Positions 18,469 to 27,016 of a stretch of 64,000 bases of DNA are shown piece by piece. Every line of letters begins with the position of its first letter. The first letter of the stretch is position 1. The stretch is taken from the NCBI RefSeq assembly GCF_026712205.1, contig NZ_JAPPUW010000023.1, forward strand, positions 1 through 64,000, read 5' to 3'. Below the pieces are notes generated by a model. The model worked only from the letters and a program-made list of their open reading frames with translations. It did no database searches and had not been told where the DNA came from. The stretch comes from Pelomonas aquatica (GTDB taxonomy: Bacteria > Pseudomonadota > Gammaproteobacteria > Burkholderiales > Burkholderiaceae_C). Both the position numbers and the translations under genes were made by a program.

Positions 18469-19578
18469 TCAGGCGGACGGATTGTCGGCGCGGGGTGCCG
18501 GCTTCGCGCGCAGGCGCCGCCAGGCTTCGCCGACGGCCTGGCGGGTGAGGCCGAGCAGGCCGCGAGGTGTCAGCGGGTCGTAGGCGACGAGGCCGAAGCG
18601 CTCGCGGCGCCGGCTCATCCAGGCGGCCTTGTAGGGGTCGTCGCCGATCAGGTAGTCGATCTCGAGAACGCCGTCAACGTCGATGGCCTGCTCCATCAGC
18701 AGGGCCGTCAGCAGCGTGCCCGGGGCGAGGGCCTTGTGGGCCTCATCGTAGGCGAGCTTGTAGATGTCGGCGCGGCCGTTGGCGACGATCCAGATCTGCG
18801 CGGCGACCGGCTTCTCGCCGAGCCACGCGAGGCCCAGGCGCAGCCAGCCGCGCCTGGCGCTCAGGCGGATGAGCCCGGGTACGAAGTCGGGGTAGGGCTC
18901 GGCCACCTTCCAGCTTTGCGCGTAGACGGCCTGGTAGGCCGCGATGCTGGCTTCCAGCCGTTCGCCGCCCTGCACGATCTCGAGCCGGCCGCCCTCGGCG
19001 GCGAACTTCTTGGCATTGCGCTTGATCGTGCTGCGTACCTGGCCGGCGCGGTCCTTGAGGTAGTCTGCCCAGTTCTGGCGCACCGGCTCGTACCAGTTGC
19101 CGAAGGCGAAGTAGGCATGGCTGCTCAGGCCCGCCAGCGCCAGCGCGCGCTTGAGCAGGGCGAACTCGCGCGAGGCCGGGTCCATCGGCGCGAAGCGGTA
19201 GGCCGCGGCGCGCGCGCCGTTCTTGCGCAGCGCGCGGGTCAGCGGCAGCAGGTCCTCGGGCTGGAGGTCGTCCGCGAGCGCCGGGGCGTAGATGGCGGTG
19301 TAGTAGTTGGACAGCGCGCTGACCTCGCGGCCCAGCGTGCCGGCGTGCGCCACGGTCGGCAGCACGGCGAGCACGCGGCCCTGGCCGTGCAGCACCTGGA
19401 AGCGCACTTCGTGCGTCTGCGGCTCGTGCGCGTAAACAGCATCGACGAGGTTGGCATGCCAGTCGGCGCCGAATTCGATGTGGCGCTCTTCCGCCCGGGC
19501 CAGGAGTGCAAGGGCCTCGGCCGGCAGCTCACGGACGTGGCGGTAGGTGTCGACGCGGGTGCTCGTGCCGTCGGTCAT
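18469..19578 (-). CDS. GNAT/FemAB-like acyltransferase (BcsL/CelD type)
   Basis: 369-residue protein of the double-GNAT type seen in CelD/BcsL-like and FemAB-like acyltransferases of polysaccharide loci. Recognisable features are a mid-protein basic stretch (GQVRSTIKRNAKKF), QIWIVANGRADIYKLAYDE, and LEIDYLIGDDPYKAAWMS, which matches the C-terminal GNAT fold. It probably transfers an acyl or aminoacyl group to a glycan or carrier-bound intermediate. Start ATG (complement of 19576-19578) overlaps the preceding glycosyltransferase stop. The acyl donor could be the acyl carrier protein encoded first in this operon; that link is inference. Confidence 0.75.
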   Translation of the reverse strand: MTDGTSTRVDTYRHVRELPAEALALLARAEERHIEFGADWHANLVDAVYAHEPQTHEVRFQVLHGQGRVLAVLPTVAHAGTLGREVSALSNYYTAIYAPALADDLQPEDLLPLTRALRKNGARAAAYRFAPMDPASREFALLKRALALAGLSSHAYFAFGNWYEPVRQNWADYLKDRAGQVRSTIKRNAKKFAAEGGRLEIVQGGERLEASIAAYQAVYAQSWKVAEPYPDFVPGLIRLSARRGWLRLGLAWLGEKPVAAQIWIVANGRADIYKLAYDEAHKALAPGTLLTALLMEQAIDVDGVLEIDYLIGDDPYKAAWMSRRRERFGLVAYDPLTPRGLLGLTRQAVGEAWRRLRAKPAPRADNPSA

Positions 19579-20681
19579 GGTCGCGTGCCCACCGCTTTGC
19601 GATACACCTCCTGATGGCGCTCCCAGCTCCGCGCCCAGCGGAAATGGCGCGCCCAGGCGCGCGCCTGGTCGGCCTTCTCGGCCCGTGCCTCGGCGCCGAG
19701 CGTCACGGCAGCGTGCAGCGCAGCGGCCCAGGCGCCGAGGTCGTCGGCAGGCACGAGCGTTGTCAACGGACCGACGAGTTCGGCCAGGCTGCCAAGCGGG
19801 CTGAAGAGGACCGGCACGCCGGCGGCCTGGGCCTCGATGGCCGGGAAGCCGAAGCCTTCGTACAGCGTCGGATAGAGCACGGCAGCGGCCCCCTTGTAGA
19901 GGGCCAGCAGTTCCGCGTCGGACAGGAAGTCGGCGAATAGCACGCGCGCTTGCAGTGCGTGCGGCAGCGCCGCGCGCGCCGCTTCGCGGGCCGCGGCGCC
20001 GAAGCCGCAGGCCACGAGCTTGAGCCGGGGGTCGGGCTGCGCGGCCAGCACCTGCAGCGCCCAGTCGAAGCGCTTGCGCTTCATGGGGCCGCCGACGTAG
20101 ACGGCATAGGCTGCCGAGTCCAGCGCCTGGCGCAGCGCCACGGGGACGGGGGCCGTCGGGGGGGCGAAATAGGTCGTGTCGATGCCATGGTGGATGACCG
20201 TCAGGCGCGGCTCCAGTTCGGGCCAGCGCGCGAGGATGTCGCGACGCGAGGATTCGCTGATGGTGATGACGTGGGCAGCCCTGCGCAACGCGGCCGGGAT
20301 GATGCGATCCCAGTACAGGCGATCAGCTGCGGTGTCGGGGCGGTCTTCGAACGCGAGCGTGTCGTGCAGCGTGACAACGGTGGGCAGGGGCTGCCACAGC
20401 GGCAGCGCGCCCTCGGTGCAGTGCAGCAGGCTCAGCGGCAGGCGCCGCGCCCGCAACGGCAGCCCCAGCTGTTCCCACAAACGGAAGCGGTCACCGCGGA
20501 ACTCGAAGATGTCCGGCGTGAGGCGCGCCCCTTCGGGATGCTGCAACGGGTGCCGGGGGTCGTCGGCGAACAGGTGCCAGTCGATGTCTGCGTTGCTGTG
20601 GCGAAGCAACTCCATGACGTACTTGCCCATGCCGCGCACGTGGGCCGTGTTCAGGCAGCGGGCTACGAGGCCGATCTTCAT
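19575..20681 (-). CDS. Glycosyltransferase family 4
   Basis: 368-residue GT-B enzyme. The start is MKIGLVARC at the complement of 20679-20681, overlapping the upstream GT2 stop by four bases; longer open frame beyond it lies inside that gene. GMGKYVMELL is the acceptor loop, VVTLHDTLAF and VIHHGIDTTYF are family segments, and the donor site has TLYEGFGFPAIEAQAAGVPV, carrying the EX7E-type glutamates. It resembles mannosyl/rhamnosyl-type GT4 enzymes, but donor prediction is not justified. It is one of two glycosyltransferases in the leftward operon and presumably works on the same polymer. Confidence 0.88.
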   Translation of the reverse strand: MKIGLVARCLNTAHVRGMGKYVMELLRHSNADIDWHLFADDPRHPLQHPEGARLTPDIFEFRGDRFRLWEQLGLPLRARRLPLSLLHCTEGALPLWQPLPTVVTLHDTLAFEDRPDTAADRLYWDRIIPAALRRAAHVITISESSRRDILARWPELEPRLTVIHHGIDTTYFAPPTAPVPVALRQALDSAAYAVYVGGPMKRKRFDWALQVLAAQPDPRLKLVACGFGAAAREAARAALPHALQARVLFADFLSDAELLALYKGAAAVLYPTLYEGFGFPAIEAQAAGVPVLFSPLGSLAELVGPLTTLVPADDLGAWAAALHAAVTLGAEARAEKADQARAWARHFRWARSWERHQEVYRKAVGTRP

Positions 20682-21622
20682 GCCGCCCGCCCTTCGCCCG
20701 GCAGCCAGGAGCGCAGCAGCAGCTTCCAGCCGGGCCAGTGGCCGGGTTGCACCCGCAGCGCCTGGCGAGCGCTGCGTCGCGCCGCGGCACGTTGGCCGGC
20801 CTGGAGCTGGGCATAGGCGAACTCGCTCCAGCTGCCTGCCAGCCTTTCGCGCACGGCGGCTGCATCGGCCTGGCGGCCGTCGGGGCCCGCGAGGCCCCAG
20901 GTGTCGACGGCCCGTTGCACCACGCGGCCCCGGTAGTTGTCGCGCGGGGCGCTGCGCGTGATGCTGGCCGGGTGCTTGCGGTACAGCGCCAGTGGCCGCG
21001 CGACCCGCTCGATGCGCGTCACGCGCGAGGCGCGCAGCCACAGGTCGTAGTCTTCGCCGATGCGCAGCTCAGTGTCGAAGCCGCCGATCTCGTCCAGCAG
21101 GTCGCGCCGCATCAGCACGGTGGACGTCCAGACGACGCAGTCCAGCAGCAACTCGGGGTAGAGCCAGCCGGTGGCGCCGGCCCATCGGGGGGTGTCTTGC
21201 GACTCGGCGGCCACTTGCTCAAGCAGCGCCGGGTCGGGCGCGGCTTCGTCGCTGGGCCAGACCTGCCAGGCCGCATAGCTCATGCGGCAGCCGGGCATGG
21301 CCGCCATGGCCTCGAACTGGGCGACGAGCTTGTCGGGCAGCCAGATGTCGTCGGCGTCGCAGAACGCAACCCACCGCGCCGTGGCGGCGGCGATGCCGGC
21401 ATTGCGCGCAGCGGCCACGCCTGCATTGGCGCGGCGGATCAGGCGGACCTGCGGGAATTCGCGCTCGACCAGCGCAGCCGAGCCGTCTGTCGAGCCGTCG
21501 TCGACGACGATGACCTCGAGCTCAGCGCCGGCCTGTGCCAGCACGGCACGCAAGGTGGCGGCGATGTAGCGCTCGGTGTTGAAGCAGGGGACGACGACGC
21601 TGACGCGGGGCAGGGCGCTCAT
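20678..21622 (-). CDS. Glycosyltransferase family 2
   Basis: 314-residue GT-A inverting glycosyltransferase. The N-terminal VSVVVPCFN and IVVDDGSTDGS are the nucleotide-binding signature, CDADDIW is the metal-binding DXD, and GEDYDLWLRAS supplies the catalytic-base region. The C-terminal 70 residues are Ala/Arg rich with a TPR-like helical look (QAGQRAAARRSARQAL). It is cytosolic. It lies three bases after the small secreted protein gene and overlaps the next glycosyltransferase by ATGA. Confidence 0.9.
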   Translation of the reverse strand: MSALPRVSVVVPCFNTERYIAATLRAVLAQAGAELEVIVVDDGSTDGSAALVEREFPQVRLIRRANAGVAAARNAGIAAATARWVAFCDADDIWLPDKLVAQFEAMAAMPGCRMSYAAWQVWPSDEAAPDPALLEQVAAESQDTPRWAGATGWLYPELLLDCVVWTSTVLMRRDLLDEIGGFDTELRIGEDYDLWLRASRVTRIERVARPLALYRKHPASITRSAPRDNYRGRVVQRAVDTWGLAGPDGRQADAAAVRERLAGSWSEFAYAQLQAGQRAAARRSARQALRVQPGHWPGWKLLLRSWLPGEGRAA

Positions 21623-21625
21623 GCG

Positions 21626-22360
21626 TCACTGCGAGGCGGCGGATGCGGGTGCGGAGGCGGCGGCCGGGGCGGACGCCGGCGCGGAAGCGGCGTCGGCGGG
21701 AGGCTCGGTCCAGCGGCCGATGGCCGTGAGCCGTTCGCGCAGCTCCTGGCGCTTGAAGCCCAGCGCCATGACGCGGTGGGCCTGGGCCAAGGCCTTGTCG
21801 TATTCCTTCATGTCGAAATACAGCATGCCCGCATTGAAATGGGTGAAGGCGTTGTCTGGCTCGGTATCGGTCACGACCTGATCGACGACTTTCGAGGCTT
21901 CCGGCATGCGGTTGCGCGAGATCAGGAAGAACGCGTAATACATGCGGAACACGAGGTCGTCCGGCGCATACCGGATGCCCCGCAGGAAATAGCACTCCAG
22001 GGACATCATGGCGCCAGGAGCCGGGTCCTGCTTGAGCTTGTCCACCAGTTGCATCATCGAGACGATGGCGCGGGGGTGGTTGGGAAACGCGCCCAGCGTG
22101 TAGCTGATGTCACCTCCGATGGGCCCCGTCATGCCCGCGCGCAGGTGTTCAACCTGCGGCGTGAAGTGGTAGTCCTCGACGATGTCGCGCCGCTGCTGCG
22201 GCGTGGTCCGGTAGTCGAAGGGGCCGAAGTAGTTGCCAGGGTATTGGCCGCAGCCCTCCGGCGCAGGCGCCTTCTGGACCGAGACGGCGTGGGCCGACAG
22301 GTTGACGGCCAGGAGCCCGCCCAGCATGACGTGTACGCAGCGCAGAACTTTGGGGTGCAT
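21626..22360 (-). CDS. Secreted TPR-like protein of unknown function
   Basis: 244 residues. Residues 1-26 form a Sec-type signal peptide with a hydrophobic core (VMLGGLLAVNLSAHA), so the protein should be periplasmic. The middle contains one or two TPR-like helical pairs (DNAFTHFNAGMLYFDMKEYDKAL). The C-terminus is a low-complexity Ala/Ser/Pro tail. I do not recognise a named family. Its place between the exosortase-type hydrolases and the glycosyltransferases suggests a periplasmic scaffold for polymer export or modification. It is separated by 35 bases from the upstream gene. Confidence 0.7.
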   Translation of the reverse strand: MHPKVLRCVHVMLGGLLAVNLSAHAVSVQKAPAPEGCGQYPGNYFGPFDYRTTPQQRRDIVEDYHFTPQVEHLRAGMTGPIGGDISYTLGAFPNHPRAIVSMMQLVDKLKQDPAPGAMMSLECYFLRGIRYAPDDLVFRMYYAFFLISRNRMPEASKVVDQVVTDTEPDNAFTHFNAGMLYFDMKEYDKALAQAHRVMALGFKRQELRERLTAIGRWTEPPADAASAPASAPAAASAPASAASQ

Positions 22361-22395
22361 AGGGGTCCAGCAGGATGGCGTTGTGTGTGTGCGGA

Positions 22396-23346
22396 TCAGG
22401 CGGGGCTGCTTGTCAGCCTCACATCCGACTCGGCCAGCATTTTCTTGACGGTATTCCAGAGGTCCGACAAGCCCATCGAGGCGCAGGCTTTCTCGAGTTC
22501 GAAGTTGGCGGAGAGCTCCATCGCGAGGTTGCGCCGCCAGTCGTCATGGCCGTGCACCTTATAGGTGTCGCGGCGGCCGATGCGCGTGAAATGGCCGGCA
22601 TCGATCTCCTGGTTCGGAATCAGCTGCAGCGGCCCGCCGCAGTGCTTGTGCCAATACAGGATGCCGGTGCCGTGGTCCCAATACTCCTGCACGCGGCGGC
22701 GCCTTTCCTCATGGCCGCGCAGCATCGGGTGCAGGTAAAAGCACATCCACCAGCCGCAGCCGGATTCGAAGGCGTGCTGGCTCCCGGCGCGGCTCACGCA
22801 GCCGAGCAGCTCCCAGGCGCGCGTCAGCTTTTTGCCGCGCAGCCGGTCGGCGATGGAGATGTCTTCCTGCGTGGCCATGATCTGGCCGGCCGGCATGTCC
22901 TCGAAGGATTGCGCATAACGCTTCAACTGCGGCAAAGGGACCAGCAGGTCCGAGTGCCAGAACGCCAGCTTGTCCGGAATGAAGGCGAACGCAAATTCCA
23001 GAGGAAAGTGCGGGTACATGGTGCGAAAGCCGAAGCCTTCGTTGAAGTCGATCGACAACGCGCCGGGCAGCAGCGGCGGCGGGCCCACGCGCGGGTCGAA
23101 CCCGACCAGCGGCGTCCAGCCCACTTCCAGCGCCATGGCCTGCTGGATCAGGCACCAGGCCGGGTCGACGTTCCAGCACAGCCACAGCTTGTTGTGGCCG
23201 GCCGTGACCTGCGACCATTTGCGCGCCTCGCGCAGCACGTCGTGGAGGGTGAAGGGCGAGCCGTTGAATGCCTCCCAGTTCCCGATGCCGGACGCCATGG
23301 CGAGGTAGTTGGTCTGCTCGGTCGGGAGCTCGAACATCTGGGTCAT
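22396..23346 (-). CDS. Uncharacterised protein in exosortase A-type operon
   Basis: 316 residues, with no signal peptide and no membrane helix. It is rich in Trp, Cys and His for this genome: LWLCWNVDPAWCLIQ, SGCGWWMCFYLHP, YWHKHCGG. I recognise no domain. The clustered Cys/His could bind metal, but no standard spacing is evident. Good codon bias and tight packing between the hydrolase gene (31 bases) and the TPR-like gene (35 bases) support it as a real gene. A dedicated enzyme for the exopolysaccharide is possible; nothing in the sequence proves it. Confidence 0.75.
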   Translation of the reverse strand: MTQMFELPTEQTNYLAMASGIGNWEAFNGSPFTLHDVLREARKWSQVTAGHNKLWLCWNVDPAWCLIQQAMALEVGWTPLVGFDPRVGPPPLLPGALSIDFNEGFGFRTMYPHFPLEFAFAFIPDKLAFWHSDLLVPLPQLKRYAQSFEDMPAGQIMATQEDISIADRLRGKKLTRAWELLGCVSRAGSQHAFESGCGWWMCFYLHPMLRGHEERRRRVQEYWDHGTGILYWHKHCGGPLQLIPNQEIDAGHFTRIGRRDTYKVHGHDDWRRNLAMELSANFELEKACASMGLSDLWNTVKKMLAESDVRLTSSPA

Positions 23347-23377
23347 GATGAGCGCGATGGTGGGTGGGCTTGGCGGT

Positions 23378-24223
23378 TCAAGCGAGCGCCTGAACGGTGG
23401 AGAGGCTCAGGGTGAACGCAAGGTCCTGGTCGGATGTTCGGCTCAGCGTGTGGTCGGCGTGCTCCAGGTCGACGCGGCGCAGGTTGGGGCGGCTGAGCAA
23501 TTTCTGCCAGACCTGCGATGGCAAGGCATGCTCGAAAAACTCCTTGGCGGTGAGGTCGTCGCCGCTCAGGATCAGCAGGACCGCGCCGGAAAACCCGCTC
23601 AGGCCATCCGCCATGCGGTGTTGAAAACTGCGTGAATCGGCGGCGGATTCATGCGCGCCGCGCGCCAGGCGCAAATTGGCGCCGAGCGTGCTCAGCGCCG
23701 TGCGACCCACGCCGCCGCGCAGCAGCTTCAACCAAAATTCTCGCTCACGCAGCCTTTGCCAGTAGTAGTGTTTCACATGGGTCCGCGCCAATGTGGCGGC
23801 CGAGCGTACCCACGGATTCAGCAAGATCAATCCCGCAATTCGTGGATCGTTCGTCGATTCGACATAGAGCAGCGCCGCCGAAGCCGCGTCGCACAGGCCC
23901 CACAGGACGACACGCTTGACGCCGGGCCGCGCTGCCCTCAGCGCACCGATGGCCGCGGCAATGTCGGCGTCGACGCCGAGGAAGTCCCGCGCTTCGCCCG
24001 GGCTGTCGCCCATGCTGCGGTAGTCGAAGCGCAGTGCCGTGATGCCATGAGCCGCAAAGTGCCGGGCCAGCAGCGTGAACTGGCGGTGGCTGCCGGCGCG
24101 GTACTGCGGGCCGCCGACGACGATGACGACACCGACCTCCGCCGGCTCGCCGGTCACGGGCTCGGCCAGGATCCCGACCAGGCGCTCGCCCTGGCAGTCG
24201 AAGCTGAGGGTCGACTCTTTCAC
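23378..24223 (-). CDS. Exosortase A system-associated hydrolase 1
   Basis: 281-residue alpha/beta hydrolase matching the hydrolase-1 family of exosortase A loci (TIGR03100-like). The oxyanion region is VGGPQYRAGSHRQF and the nucleophile elbow reads GLCDAAS, so the nucleophile would be Cys111 rather than Ser. A later GDD and ADHTLS supply Asp and His for a triad. The start is GTG at the complement of 24221-24223, overlapping the hydrolase-2 stop by four bases. It probably acts as a thioesterase or acyltransferase in the ACP-dependent branch, working with the genes on both sides of 25300; the substrate is unknown. Confidence 0.86.
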   Translation of the reverse strand: MKESTLSFDCQGERLVGILAEPVTGEPAEVGVVIVVGGPQYRAGSHRQFTLLARHFAAHGITALRFDYRSMGDSPGEARDFLGVDADIAAAIGALRAARPGVKRVVLWGLCDAASAALLYVESTNDPRIAGLILLNPWVRSAATLARTHVKHYYWQRLREREFWLKLLRGGVGRTALSTLGANLRLARGAHESAADSRSFQHRMADGLSGFSGAVLLILSGDDLTAKEFFEHALPSQVWQKLLSRPNLRRVDLEHADHTLSRTSDQDLAFTLSLSTVQALA

Positions 24224-25035
24224 GACAGCGCCTCCACGGTGCGCGCGATCAGCGCCGGCGCGAGTTCGATCTCGCTGGTGGCCCAGAAGCCCGGGCCTTG
24301 GACGATCAGCGGGTGGACGGCCCAGCCGGCGTCCTGCCAGCTCTTGATGGCCTGCTCGCTGACGGGGGTCAGCACGGCGTCCTCGCGCGTGCTGAGCTCC
24401 AGCCACTCGACGCGGCCGGGCGTGCCGGCCGGCGCGAGTTTCGCAGCCTCCAGGCCGGACGCGAGCGACGAGCCCAGCCGATACCCCGCCACTTCGACCG
24501 GCCGGCCCGCGGCCAGTTCGGCCTTCAACTGCTCCATCAGCCCCTTGCTCGCGCCGCCCGCGATCTCGGCGGCCAGCTTCAGCCGCAGGAACTGCTGCAA
24601 CGCGAGCTTGCCGCCCGCCATCGGCTGCCAGAACAGGTGGTTGACCGGCCGGCCCCAGTCGGTGGCTGCCAGCAGGCAGCCCGCGCGCAGCCCCCAGAGC
24701 CACAGCGGCGCGTCGGGCACGCGGGCATCGAGCCATTCGAGGCCCAGGCGCACGTCGGCCTGCCAGTCGGCCCAGCTCGCGTCGCCGAAGTCGGCCGACG
24801 AGTCGCCGCAGCCGCGCAGGTCGATCTGCAGCACGGCATGCCCGGCCTCGGCCAGCGCGCGGCAGGCCAGCGCCACCATGCGGCGCGACTTGTTCATCTC
24901 CTCCGCGAACGGATGCAGGTAGAGGAGCCGGCTGCGCGGCCTTTCACGAAACTCCGGGGCCGGCGTATGGAAGAGGCAAAGCCGCTGCTCGCCGCCGGCG
25001 GCGGGCAGGAAGAAGACGTCGGGGCGAGGGATCAA
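24220..25035 (-). CDS. Exosortase A system-associated hydrolase 2
   Basis: 271-residue alpha/beta hydrolase resembling the hydrolase-2 family of exosortase A loci (TIGR03101-like). The motif LHPFAEEMNKSRR after strand 3 is typical. At the nucleophile elbow the sequence is WGLRAG, with Arg117 where Ser is expected, so classical esterase activity is doubtful. The start is taken as TTG at the complement of 25033-25035, giving a TTGA overlap with the acp stop. No ATG or GTG occurs in frame nearby, and the LPA-GGEQRLCLFH N-terminus then aligns well. It is coupled to hydrolase 1 downstream. Confidence 0.82.
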   Translation of the reverse strand: MIPRPDVFFLPAAGGEQRLCLFHTPAPEFRERPRSRLLYLHPFAEEMNKSRRMVALACRALAEAGHAVLQIDLRGCGDSSADFGDASWADWQADVRLGLEWLDARVPDAPLWLWGLRAGCLLAATDWGRPVNHLFWQPMAGGKLALQQFLRLKLAAEIAGGASKGLMEQLKAELAAGRPVEVAGYRLGSSLASGLEAAKLAPAGTPGRVEWLELSTREDAVLTPVSEQAIKSWQDAGWAVHPLIVQGPGFWATSEIELAPALIARTVEALS

Positions 25036-25292
25036 CCCAGCCGGGCGGCGACGAAGTCCGCCAGCGAGCCCACGGTGGCGAAGGTGTCGCCGTCGATGTC
25101 GTCGTCGTCGACGGCAATGCCCAGCTGTTCCTCCATGGCCGTGATGAGGCTGACCACGGCCATCGAGTCCAGCTCGGGCAGGGCGCCGAGCAGGGCGGTG
25201 TCGCGGGTGAAAGAAATCTGGGCGCGGCCGTTCAGGCTCAGCACGTCGTCGAGAAGCCTCAGCACATGGCTGAGCACCTGGGCGTTGTCCAT
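25032..25292 (-). CDS. Acyl carrier protein
   Basis: 86-residue acidic four-helix carrier protein. The phosphopantetheine attachment serine is Ser43 in PELDSMAVV, and the downstream EEQLGIAVDDDDI helix is typical. In exosortase A loci this carrier accompanies the acyl-CoA ligase, decarboxylase and two hydrolases, so it is likely a dedicated shuttle for an acyl or aminoacyl group rather than the fatty-acid ACP. It is the first gene of the leftward operon, reading out of the divergent region 25293-25426. Its stop overlaps the hydrolase-2 TTG start. Confidence 0.9.
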   Translation of the reverse strand: MDNAQVLSHVLRLLDDVLSLNGRAQISFTRDTALLGALPELDSMAVVSLITAMEEQLGIAVDDDDIDGDTFATVGSLADFVAARLG

Positions 25293-25331
25293 GGATTTGA
25301 CGCAAGAAAAGCAGCCGCGCAGTTTAGCGGC

Positions 25332-25375
25332 CCGCCCCCTTGCCTCCGGGGGCGGCCACCCCTTGGCCTCGGGGT
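25332..25375. repeat. Two tandem GC hairpins in the acp/ligase divergent promoter region
   Basis: The 134-bp region 25293-25426 lies between divergent genes and must hold promoters for both operons. Within it, CCGCCCCC (25332-25339) pairs with GGGGGCGG (25348-25355), and ACCCC (25358-25362) pairs with GGGGT (25371-25375). The two 8-base loops are similar (TTGCCTCC and TTGGCCTC). The unit resembles dispersed CCCC-TTG-GGGG intergenic repeats seen in Burkholderiales; a related one is at 57190-57220. An AT-rich patch ATACTTTTTTCA at 25383-25394 is the only promoter-like stretch I can point to for the rightward ligase. Confidence 0.55.
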
Positions 25376-25426
25376 CGCGTGCGATACTTTTTTCACTGTC
25401 AACGCCCGCTTTGCGGCCGCGCCTTC

Positions 25427-27016
25427 ATGCCCGAATCGACCCTGCTGAACGAGTTGGTGGCCGTCGCCGCCGAGCGCACGCCCGACGCCCCGGCCCTGAG
25501 CTACGGCGCGGCGACGCTGGGCTACGGCGAGCTGGATGCGGCCGTGCGCGGCTTCGCCGGCGGGCTGATGCAGCTGGGCCTGGCCCGCGGCGAGCGCGTC
25601 GCGATCTACCTCGAGAAGCGCTTCGAGACGGTCGTCGCCAGCTTCGGCGCGCCGGCCGCCGGTGCTGTCTTCGTGCCGCTGAATCCGCTGCTCAAGCCCG
25701 AGCAGGTCGGCTTCATCCTGCGCGACTGCGACGTGCGGGTGCTCGTCACCTCGCCCGAGCGCCTGTCGCAGCTCGGCGAGGTGCTGACCCAGTGCCAGTC
25801 GCTGCGCCATGTCGTGCTGACCGGCGGCGCCGGCGCGGCGCCGGTGCCGGTGCATGACTGGGCGGCGCTGCTGGGCGCATCGGCGCGCGATGGTCACCGT
25901 GTCATCGACACCGACATGGCGGCCATCCTCTACACCTCGGGCTCGACGGGCCGGCCCAAGGGCGTCGTGCTGTCCCACCGCAACCTGGTGGCCGGCGGCA
26001 AGAGCGTGGCCGGCTACCTCGAGAACCGCGCCAGCGACACGCTGCTGGCCGCGCTGCCGCTGTCCTTCGATGCCGGCTTCAGCCAGCTGACGACGGCCTT
26101 CCACAGCGGCGCCCGCGTCGTGCTGCTGAACTATCTGCTGCCGCGCGACGTGCTCAAGGCCATGGAGCGCGAGAAGGTCACGGGCCTGACCGCCGTGCCG
26201 CCGCTTTACATCCAGCTGACCCAGCTCGAATGGCCCGCCGCCATCGACGCCCATCTGCGCTATTTCGCCAACACCGGCGGCCGCATGCCGCGCGCGACGC
26301 TGGACCTGCTGCGCGCCAAGGCGCCGTCCGCCAGGCCCTTCCTGATGTACGGGCTGACGGAAGCCTTCCGCTCGACCTATCTGCCGCCGAGCGAGGTGGA
26401 CCGCCGCCCGGACTCCATCGGCCGCGCCATCCCGAACGCCGAGATCCTGGTGCTGCGCGAGGACGGCACGGAATGCGCGCCCGACGAGCCCGGCGAGCTG
26501 GTGCACCGCGGCGCCCTCGTCGGCCTGGGCTACTGGAACGACGCCGAGAAGACGGCCGAGCGCTACAAGCCGCTGCCGGTCGGCGTCGGCGGGCGCGAGG
26601 GCGGCCTGCAGCTGCCCGAGTTCGCCGTGTTCTCCGGCGACACGGTGCGCCGCGATGCCGAGGGCTTCCTGTACTTCGTCGGCCGCCGCGACGAGATGAT
26701 GAAGACCTCGGGCTACCGCGTCAGCCCGACCGAGGTCGAGGAAATCCTGTACGCGACCGGCCTGGTGGGCGAGTGCGTCGCCTTCGGCGTCGATCACGAC
26801 ACCTTGGGCCAGGCTATCCAGGTCATCGTGACGCCGCCCGAAGGCGCGAGCGAACTGGATCTGGCCGCGCTGACCGCCGCCTGCAAGGCCCGCATGCCGG
26901 CCTATATGCTGCCCCACGGCATCGCTGCCCGCAGCGGCCCGCTGCCGCGCAACCCCAACGGCAAGATCGACCGCAAGACCCTCTCGACCGACTGGGCCGA
27001 GCGCCACGCAGCATGA
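25427..27016 (+). CDS. Acyl-CoA ligase (AMP-forming), exosortase A system-associated
   Basis: 529-residue ANL-superfamily adenylating enzyme. The P-loop motif is YTSGSTGRPKG, with GLTEAFRS (A5-like), GDTVRRDAEGFLYFVGRRD (A7-A8) and a C-terminal NPNGKIDRKTL containing the catalytic lysine. It activates a carboxylic acid as acyl-AMP, most likely loading the adjacent carrier protein, as in the exosortase A ligase family (TIGR03098-like). ATG 25427 is chosen because MPESTLLNEL aligns with family starts and the upstream frame crosses the hairpin repeat. The decarboxylase ATG overlaps its stop. Confidence 0.9.
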   Translation: MPESTLLNELVAVAAERTPDAPALSYGAATLGYGELDAAVRGFAGGLMQLGLARGERVAIYLEKRFETVVASFGAPAAGAVFVPLNPLLKPEQVGFILRDCDVRVLVTSPERLSQLGEVLTQCQSLRHVVLTGGAGAAPVPVHDWAALLGASARDGHRVIDTDMAAILYTSGSTGRPKGVVLSHRNLVAGGKSVAGYLENRASDTLLAALPLSFDAGFSQLTTAFHSGARVVLLNYLLPRDVLKAMEREKVTGLTAVPPLYIQLTQLEWPAAIDAHLRYFANTGGRMPRATLDLLRAKAPSARPFLMYGLTEAFRSTYLPPSEVDRRPDSIGRAIPNAEILVLREDGTECAPDEPGELVHRGALVGLGYWNDAEKTAERYKPLPVGVGGREGGLQLPEFAVFSGDTVRRDAEGFLYFVGRRDEMMKTSGYRVSPTEVEEILYATGLVGECVAFGVDHDTLGQAIQVIVTPPEGASELDLAALTAACKARMPAYMLPHGIAARSGPLPRNPNGKIDRKTLSTDWAERHAA

